NCBI GenBank assembly: GCA_033032865.1
Contig: JAWHQI010000024.1
Location: 3,998,501-4,062,500, forward strand
Direction: 5' to 3'
Source of the DNA: Dactylorhiza incarnata
Taxonomy: Eukaryota; Streptophyta; Magnoliopsida; Asparagales; Orchidaceae
Length of the DNA stretch: 64,000 nucleotides
The position numbers and the translations under genes were made by a program. Numbering within the stretch: position 1 is the first letter of the stretch; the number at the start of each line of letters is the position of its first letter. Below the pieces are notes generated by a model that worked only from the letters and a program-made list of their open reading frames with translations, was not told where the DNA came from and ran no database searches. This document shows positions 57,968 through 64,000 of the stretch, one piece after another.

Positions 57968-58023
57968 CTGTCGGAAATTTCCGACAGCCACTGTCGCCTG
58001 GGCGACAGTGAAAAATTTAAATA
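57968..58023 (+). promoter_or_regulatory. Inverted copy of the LTR core promoter facing the accessory gene
   Basis: The + strand carries CTGTCGGAAATTTCCGACAG (57968-57987) and a dyad with arms CACTGTCGCC/GGCGACAGTG (57989-58010), then AAAAA and TTTAAATA (58016-58023). The LTR on its own strand has the same order, orientation and spacing before CTATAAAA (56175-56230). Here it points toward the + strand ORF at 58671, about 650 bp downstream. Confidence 0.6.
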
Positions 58024-58568
58024 GGGCTCAGGACCGAGTCAAAACATATTGTGCATCATTTCCTGGAGTGAAAAACAAGAGGAAGGCTGTCGGAAGTCGG
58101 CGACAACCCTAGATCCAAGGTATGGGTTTTTGATTTTGATGTTTTTAACTCCAAATTTTTTAGGGCTTTGTTATTTTGATAGTAGAGAAGAAGGAAAATG
58201 AAGTTTTCATGTTGATTGTAGATGAATGGTGTAGGTTTTGAAAGTTTTGATTTGAAAAAATGTAGATCTAGTTTGAAAACAAGATGATCTTGGTGGATCT
58301 TTGCCAAAAATATAATTAATTTTTTTTTTGTTAAATTTCTTTGTGATTTGGTGATGAAGGTTTCATTTGTTCATTTTCTTTAATATTTGTGTAGATTTAG
58401 GTTAGGGAAGAGGGTTGAAGATGATGAATAGTAAAGGATTTTGAGAATATTGTGATTTGAAAAATATGTTAAAATTTTTTTTGTATAAACTTGATGTTGA
58501 AATAATAGTTATTTTGAGTAGATCTGGAAGTGAAAGTAAAAATTTTCGAGAAAAATTCACTTGGAGGG

Positions 58569-58611
58569 CTGTCGGAAATTTCCGACAGCCACTGTCGCCT
58601 GGGCGACAGTG
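58569..58611 (+). promoter_or_regulatory. Second dyad pair, just upstream of the accessory ATG
   Basis: An exact repeat of the 57968-58010 pair, 60 bp before ATG 58671, without an adjacent TATA. In the 5' leader it would fold as two hairpins. Confidence 0.6.
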
Positions 58612-58670
58612 TTCCAGTGCACAATGAGAAAATCTGTTTTAATCAAAAAATTTTGTATTTTATTTGCAGA

Positions 58671-59786
58671 ATGGCTTCCAGCTCTAAAGCCCGAAAGAGT
58701 ACGTCGGAGGACGCACATACTTCATATCAAGTTTATTCTGGAGTGGAGAAGGCTATTGTTGGGGTGGCCAAATACATCGAATTTGATTTGCCAAAACATG
58801 ATCATATTTATGATCGTCTTGCGAAGGCAGGTATTCTCTCAATAATCTCACCAGAGGGGTTTTCATCCTTTTTAATTCGTGAATTTTATAACCATTTGGA
58901 AGACCCAAATGTTACGGAATTGGATGGAGGTGTGAGATCAAGAATCCAAGGTCAACATGTGGAAATAACACATGTTGATCTACGAGAGGAATTTGGACTA
59001 GTGATGAGTGAGAATATGCCTGATATAGTGGAGAATTATCGGAAGGATAGAGATTGGACCCTAGTAAACATGAGTTTACATGGGAATCAGAAGAAAACTC
59101 TTACCACTGAAGTTACCTCACTTACACCGGATGCTTACTTAGTCCAAGATATATTAAGGAATTCGGTGATGTTGAAGAGTGGAGACACAAGAAGCATTAC
59201 TGCGCAGTTGACCCTCTTTACGTACTATATTATGGAGGATGAGCCTTTTGATATGGCAGACTTCATACTATCCCAGATTAGGTATACGTATAGATTGAAA
59301 CATCCAAGATGGGTGAAGGTGCATACGCTGCCAATGGGGTTGGTAATTCAGCGTGTACTTTATAAGAAGTATGGATGGATTGTGCAAGACTCGTATTTTG
59401 ATGATTGTTATCCGGAAATTTATTTCACGGGTTCAATGAAAGGGAAGAAGCCGCTTAGAAAAGCTCAACCGGGAATCGAGATTAGAGAGCCGAGCATTTC
59501 TAGGGCAGGATCACTAAGGGAATCCATTGATGATTTGCGTGATTCGTTAGAGGATCACAAAAAGGAAGTGAAAAAGGATCGTAGTCGAATGCAGAAATTT
59601 ATGAAGTTTCTTGTCAAAGGTCTGAAGTTGAAGCCAACGCCGGAGGAGGAGGCAGAATGGCAAGTTCCGGACGAGGAGCCGCCACGCCAATCGGTGAGGC
59701 AGACTCGCCGTGGCAAAGCCGTGAGACGAGGACCTCCAGAAGATTGTCCAGAGAGCAGCGGGGCTGGTTATGAAGACTCAGAGTAG
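58671..59786 (+). CDS. G accessory protein, antisense to pol (putative plant transposon protein type)
   Basis: 372 codons from ATG 58671 (MASSSKARKSTSEDAH) to TAG 59784-59786, fully open. An in-frame upstream ATG at 58530 exists, but the 58671 start follows the dyad leader and avoids translating the hairpins. Residues ~20-260 form a folded region with FLIREFYNHLEDPN, HVDLREEFGL and a helical block (LTLFTYYIMEDEPFDMADFI), resembling the 'putative plant transposon protein' domain seen in extra ORFs of plant LTR elements (from memory, not searched). The C-terminus is charged and coiled-coil-like (SLRESIDDLRDSLEDHKKEVKKDRSRM), then basic and acidic. No signal peptide or membrane segment. It lies between pol and the 3' LTR on the opposite strand and is flanked by LTR-type dyads on both sides. 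An intact frame in a decayed neighbourhood suggests recent function. Confidence 0.72.
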   Translation: MASSSKARKSTSEDAHTSYQVYSGVEKAIVGVAKYIEFDLPKHDHIYDRLAKAGILSIISPEGFSSFLIREFYNHLEDPNVTELDGGVRSRIQGQHVEITHVDLREEFGLVMSENMPDIVENYRKDRDWTLVNMSLHGNQKKTLTTEVTSLTPDAYLVQDILRNSVMLKSGDTRSITAQLTLFTYYIMEDEPFDMADFILSQIRYTYRLKHPRWVKVHTLPMGLVIQRVLYKKYGWIVQDSYFDDCYPEIYFTGSMKGKKPLRKAQPGIEIREPSISRAGSLRESIDDLRDSLEDHKKEVKKDRSRMQKFMKFLVKGLKLKPTPEEEAEWQVPDEEPPRQSVRQTRRGKAVRRGPPEDCPESSGAGYEDSE

Positions 59787-59811
59787 GTTTGTGTTGCTGC
59801 TGCTGCTGGGA

Positions 59812-59855
59812 GATGTCGGAAAATTCCGACATCCACTGTCGCCTGGGCGACAGTG
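59812..59855 (+). promoter_or_regulatory. Third dyad pair, just downstream of the accessory stop
   Basis: GATGTCGGAAAATTCCGACATC (arms of 10 around AA) and the CACTGTCGCC/GGCGACAGTG dyad, 25 bp after the stop codon. The first dyad differs from the others at both partner positions, so the symmetry is kept. Confidence 0.6.
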
Positions 59856-60094
59856 AACTTCTTTAAATTTCTGTGGTTTTTAATTTTTTTTTGTTTAAAG
59901 AACTTGATCCTTAAGTTTGTGCTACTGTTTTGATGTGAACACTATTGATGTAATGTTAGTGATGTTGAATTTTGTTAAGGTTTTTGAAATTTGATGTTTT
60001 GGTTTTTTTTTTATAATTTTGGCATTTTTGTATTTACATTGTTTATGTTTTGTGATAATAAATTTTTTGTTATAGGCTTTAAAAAGTGATATAT

Positions 60095-63000
60095 TCATTG
60101 TGAAATGTCTAGAATTCCCAATTCTAGCCTAAGCATAGAAAAACGGGATTCCGGTAAAGGTTTAGTGAATATATCCGCTAGTTGATTATCCGTGCCTATA
60201 AATGAAATTTTTATGTGGTTATTTTTAATATGATCTCTAATAAAATGATGTCTCACATCAATATGCTTAGACCTTGAATGATGGACCGGGTTGTGTGTTA
60301 AATCAATTGCACTTTTATTATCACACCATAATTCAATAGTTTATTGTTTAATATTAAAGTCTTCTAAGGTTTGTTTCATCCAAAGGGCTTGTGCACAACA
60401 ACTACCTAGTGCGATGTATTCGGCTTCGGTGGTTGAAAGGGCAACCGAATTCTGTTTCCTACTTGACCATGAAATGAGTGAAGGGCCTAAAAAGTGACAA
60501 GTGCCACTAGTGCTTTTCCTATCTAGTGAACAACCGGCGTAATCAGAATCAGAATAACCAAAAAGTGTAAAATCATCGCTATGAGGATACCACAAACCAA
60601 GTTTAGATGTGCCAATTAAATATCTAAAAATTCTTTTTACCGCTTTTAAATGTGATTCTTTGGGATCGGCTTGAAATCTAGCACATAAACAAACTGAAAA
60701 CATAATATCCGGTCTAGAAGCAGTCAAATATAAAAGTGAACCTATCATGCCTCTATATAAAGTTTGATCTATTGATATTCCAGTTTCATCTTTTCCTAAT
60801 TTTAAAGATACACTCATAGGAGTATTTGCTTGTTTGAGATTTTCAAATCCAAATCGTTTTAAGACATCATGAATATATTTTGATTGGTTAATAAAAACTC
60901 CATCATGATTTTGAACAATTTGAAATCCTAAGAAATATTTTAATTCCCCTACCATACTCATCTCAAATTCACTTTCCATCATTTTTACAACATAGTTACA
61001 CAACTCTTCATTAGTGGCTCCAAAAATAATATCATCAACATAAATTTGTAAAACAATTAAATCATCATTTACTTGCTTAATGAAGAGTGTACAATCAACA
61101 CCACCCATTTTAAAACCATTTTGTAATAAATATATGGTCAATCTATCATACCATGCTCGTGGTGCTTGTTTTAAACCATACAAAGCTTTTAGCAATCTAT
61201 ATACGCGATTAGGAAATTTTTCATTTATAAATCCTGGGGGTTGTTCAACATAAACTTCTTCTTTAATTAACCCGTTTAAAAATGCAGTTTTAATATCCAT
61301 TTGCAATAATTTAAATCTTTTATGGCTAGCAAATGCAACAAAAATTCTAACTGCTTCCAATCGTGCTACGGGTGCAAAAGTTTCATCAAAATCTACCCCT
61401 TCAATTTGATTATATCCTTTCGCTACAAGCCTAGCTTTGTTTCTAGTGACCCTAGAGTCACTATCTAATTTGTTCTTGAAAATCCATTTGACTCCTACCA
61501 CTGGATGATCACTAGGTCTATCAACAAGAATCCAAACCTTATTTCTTTCAAATTGATTAAGTTCTTTATTCATAGCTAGAAACCAAGATTCATCATTTAA
61601 AGCGGTGGCAACATCTTTTGGTTCGATATTTGAGACAAAACATAAGTTTGAAAAGGTTTCATGTAAACTAGAACGCGTACGTACCCCACATAATGGTTCT
61701 CCAATAACAAGTTCTTGCGGATGATCTTTTGAGAATTGTAGTTCGGTTGGAGGTACATACCCTTCTCTTTCTTCTTCTTCTCTATCTTCTTCTCCTCTTT
61801 CTTCTTCTCTTTCTTCTCCTTTTTCTTCTTCATTTTCTCCAAGTTCTTCTTCATCATTCTCCACCGTGGGAAGGAGTTCATCTTCTTTTCCTGTAATTTT
61901 CCTTTCTACACATGAAGCAAACTCATCAAACCTAACATGAATAGATTCTTCAACTATTTTTGTTCTCTTATTATAAACTCTATAGGCCTTGCTAGTTGAA
62001 GAATAACCAATGAAAATTCCTTCATCACATTTTTCATCAAATTTGCCTAAGTTATCTTTTGTATTCAAAATAAAGCATTTACAACCAAACACTTTAAAGT
62101 AAGATACATTTGGTTTTCTTTGAAAATAAATTTCATAAGGAGTTAATTGTAATGTGGGACGAATCATGACACGATTAATAATATAACATGCCGTACTAAC
62201 TGCTTCGGCCCAAAAATATTTTGGCAACTTAAATTCACAAAGCATAGTACGTCCTAATTCTTGGAGTGTTCTATTTTTCCTCTCCACTACACCATTTTGC
62301 TGTGGTGTGCGTGGAGCGGAAAATTCATGTTTTATCCCAAAATCATTACAATATGAAATAAATTTTTCATTATCGAACTCTCCTCCATGATCTGATCTAA
62401 TGCATTTTACCTTTAGATCAACTTCATTTTGAATACGTGAAATTAGTTTTACAAATTCATCAAAAGCATCAGATTTTGAATATAAAAACAAAGTCCAACA
62501 AAATCTAGAATAATCATCAATAATAACAAACGTATATTTTCTACCTCCTAGACTTTGTGTAGAAATTGGACCAAACAAGTCCATATGTAATAGATTCAAA
62601 GGTCTAGTGGTAGATATGACATTTTTGCTTTTAAAAGATGATTTTGTAAATTTTCCCTTTTGGCATGGTGAACATAATGAGGATAGCTTTCCATTCAAAT
62701 TTGGTAATCCTTTTATTATTTTATTTTTAGAAAGCTTTACTATGCGTTTAGCACTAGAATGTCCTAGTCTCCTATGCCATAATTCAAGTTCATCATTCTT
62801 TGAAATGAAACACTTAAGTGTAGAATGAGATAAATCATGAAAAGTGATTGTATAGACATTGTTTATTCTTGGTGCAGTAAGTACGATTTCGTTTGTTTTA
62901 GAATCAATAATTTTGCAAAGGTTTGAGCTAGAGTCAAATAAAACATTTAGATTTTTATCACATAGTTGACTAATAGAAATTAAATTATGTTTCAAACCTT

Positions 63001-64000
63001 TAACATATAAAACATTTGAAATTTTAAATTCTTTGTTACCTACTACTCCAATGCCTTTGACTTTACCCTTTCCATTATCTCCAAATGTCACTGTTCCACC
63101 TTTCTTCATCTCCAGGCTAAGGAACTTTGATTTATCGCCCGTCATGTGTTTTGAACATCCAGAGTCCAAATACCACACGTCTTCTTTGTTCCTAGCCTCA
63201 GTGTCGCTTTGGACACTGCAGTCGTCTTCAGATGTAATGCTGTCTTTTGCCATCAAGCATAGATTAGCCTCCTCTTCTTCCTGTGTTGAGGGATCACTTT
63301 CTTCACCAGACGAAGAATCATCCCAAGTCTCTGCCTTTAACACTTTCTTCTTTTTATCGTGCCTCTTTGCTTTTTGCTCTTTCAGATACTTTGGGCACTT
63401 GCTTCTGATATGACCAATCTTCTTGCAATGGTAACACTCCGGTGGCGGACGCTCCTCTTCATTCTCCATTTTTCCTTTGCCTTTTTGGTAGGCAAAATCC
63501 TTCTTTTTGAAAAACTTTTTAAATGAGTTTCTCCTCTCTGGATTTCTCATAAACTTCTTAAAATTTCTTACAAACAATCCTTCTTCATCTTCATCACTTT
63601 CTTCAGTCTCACTCTCAAATTCCTTTTTAGATTTCAACGCCAAGCTCTTCTTTTTGGGCTCCAAATTATATTCTTGGCTTTGAATCTTCAACTCCACTTC
63701 ATGGGTTTTTAGATTCCCAATGAGACTCTCCAATTTTAATGTCTTAAGATCATGTGACTCAGAAATTGCAGTCACTTTTGGATTGAACTTCGGGGGAAGT
63801 GATCTTAAGATTTCTCTAACTAAATCTCCATTTGAAAAAACCTTACCCAACACCTTTGAATCGTTCACGATTTTAGTGAATCGTGTGTACATTGTGTCAA
63901 TTTCTTCATCCATCTCCATTTTGAATCTTTCGAACTCTGACTCCAATTGAAATAGCTTTGAATCCTTTACCTGCGAAGTACCTTCATGAGTAATTTCCAA
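60095..64000 (-). CDS. gag-pol: Element G gag-pol polyprotein (N-terminus outside window)
   Basis: One frame from the right edge to TGA 60095-60097, with a single premature TAA at 60341-60343 in RNase H. Gag C-half: a CCHC knuckle [14 protein letters not shown] (about 63395-63440), then an acidic Ser-rich linker. Protease [14 protein letters not shown] (about 63135-63180). The integrase zinc domain is HRRLGH...CSPCQKGK; the core has [20 protein letters not shown] and [15 protein letters not shown] 34-residue Glu-rich tract (61747-61862) links to RT, with [20 protein letters not shown] and [10 protein letters not shown] (about 61020-61060). RNase H has GYSDSDYAG and [12 protein letters not shown]; past the stop come WCDNKSAID and ADIFTKPLP. 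All catalytic motifs visible are intact. Confidence 0.9.

Larger units (their letters stand above)
55378..64000 (-). mobile_element. Element G: Sirevirus-like Copia with antisense accessory gene, 5' end outside
   Basis: Read right to left: gag-pol (entering at 64000 and ending at 60095), accessory ORF on the opposite strand (58671-59786), a stem-loop, tandem polypurine tracts and the 3' LTR (55378-56643). Gag-pol is one fused frame with a single premature stop. LTR and polypurine motifs match those of non-autonomous element A. The left flank is TG satellite; the target duplication cannot be tested because the right end is missing. This is the best-preserved coding element in the window. Confidence 0.9.

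Noticed and set aside
1..64000. tRNA, rRNA or CRISPR features
   Set aside because: TGGTATCAGAG sites are primer-binding sites, not tRNA genes; no cloverleaf, rRNA or spaced direct-repeat array was seen.

Overview
The window is plant nuclear DNA made almost entirely of LTR retrotransposons stacked inside one another. The evidence for a plant is Ty1/Copia and Ty3/Gypsy polyproteins, primer-binding sites matching plant initiator-Met tRNA, TG...CA LTRs of 1.2-2.5 kb, 5-bp target-site duplications (TSDs) and Sirevirus-type architecture. I find no convincing cellular gene, tRNA, rRNA or CRISPR array. A flowering plant is secure; the species is not readable. The letters E, H, C, A, B, F, D and G below are my own labels.

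Layout. E is an old, broken Copia element on the + strand (2017-3368, continuing at 48140-50.4k, 3' LTR from 51232). Element H (minus strand, body off the left edge, LTR 793-2016) and element C (+, 3369-48139) both sit in E. C holds two insertions. Element A (+, 4032-32149) lies in C's 5' LTR. The complete Gypsy element D (minus, 36853-46704, TSD GTCCT) lies in C's RNase H region. A is interrupted by B (minus, 10310-30356, TSD ATTAT). B's 3' LTR is split by F (minus, 11370-19417, TSD ATGTG). The order of insertion is therefore E, then H and C, then A and D, then B, then F. Across the C and D insertions the coding frame of the host element continues once the insert and one TSD are discounted.

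Right part. From about 51.5 to 55.4 kb there is non-coding flank: CACTA-like subterminal repeats, a poly-C run, a perfect 30-bp palindrome in a CpG-rich stretch and a 0.5-kb TG satellite. From 55378 to the right edge lies G, a minus-strand Sirevirus-like Copia element whose gag-pol has one premature stop in the visible 3.9 kb. G carries a 372-codon accessory gene on the opposite strand to gag-pol.

How the parts work together. Autonomous elements encode Gag, protease, integrase, reverse transcriptase and RNase H. A has only a decayed gag but shares LTR ends, polypurine arrays and a conserved stem-loop with G, so it looks like a non-autonomous relative moved by G-type machinery. Each Copia LTR family has its own GC-rich inverted-repeat (dyad) motif in U3 just upstream of the TATA box. 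The most interesting observation is that B and G carry a second copy of their own LTR dyad-plus-TATA module inside the element, placed in front of the accessory ORF. In G this copy is inverted so that it faces the antisense ORF. This suggests an LTR-like private promoter for the accessory gene.
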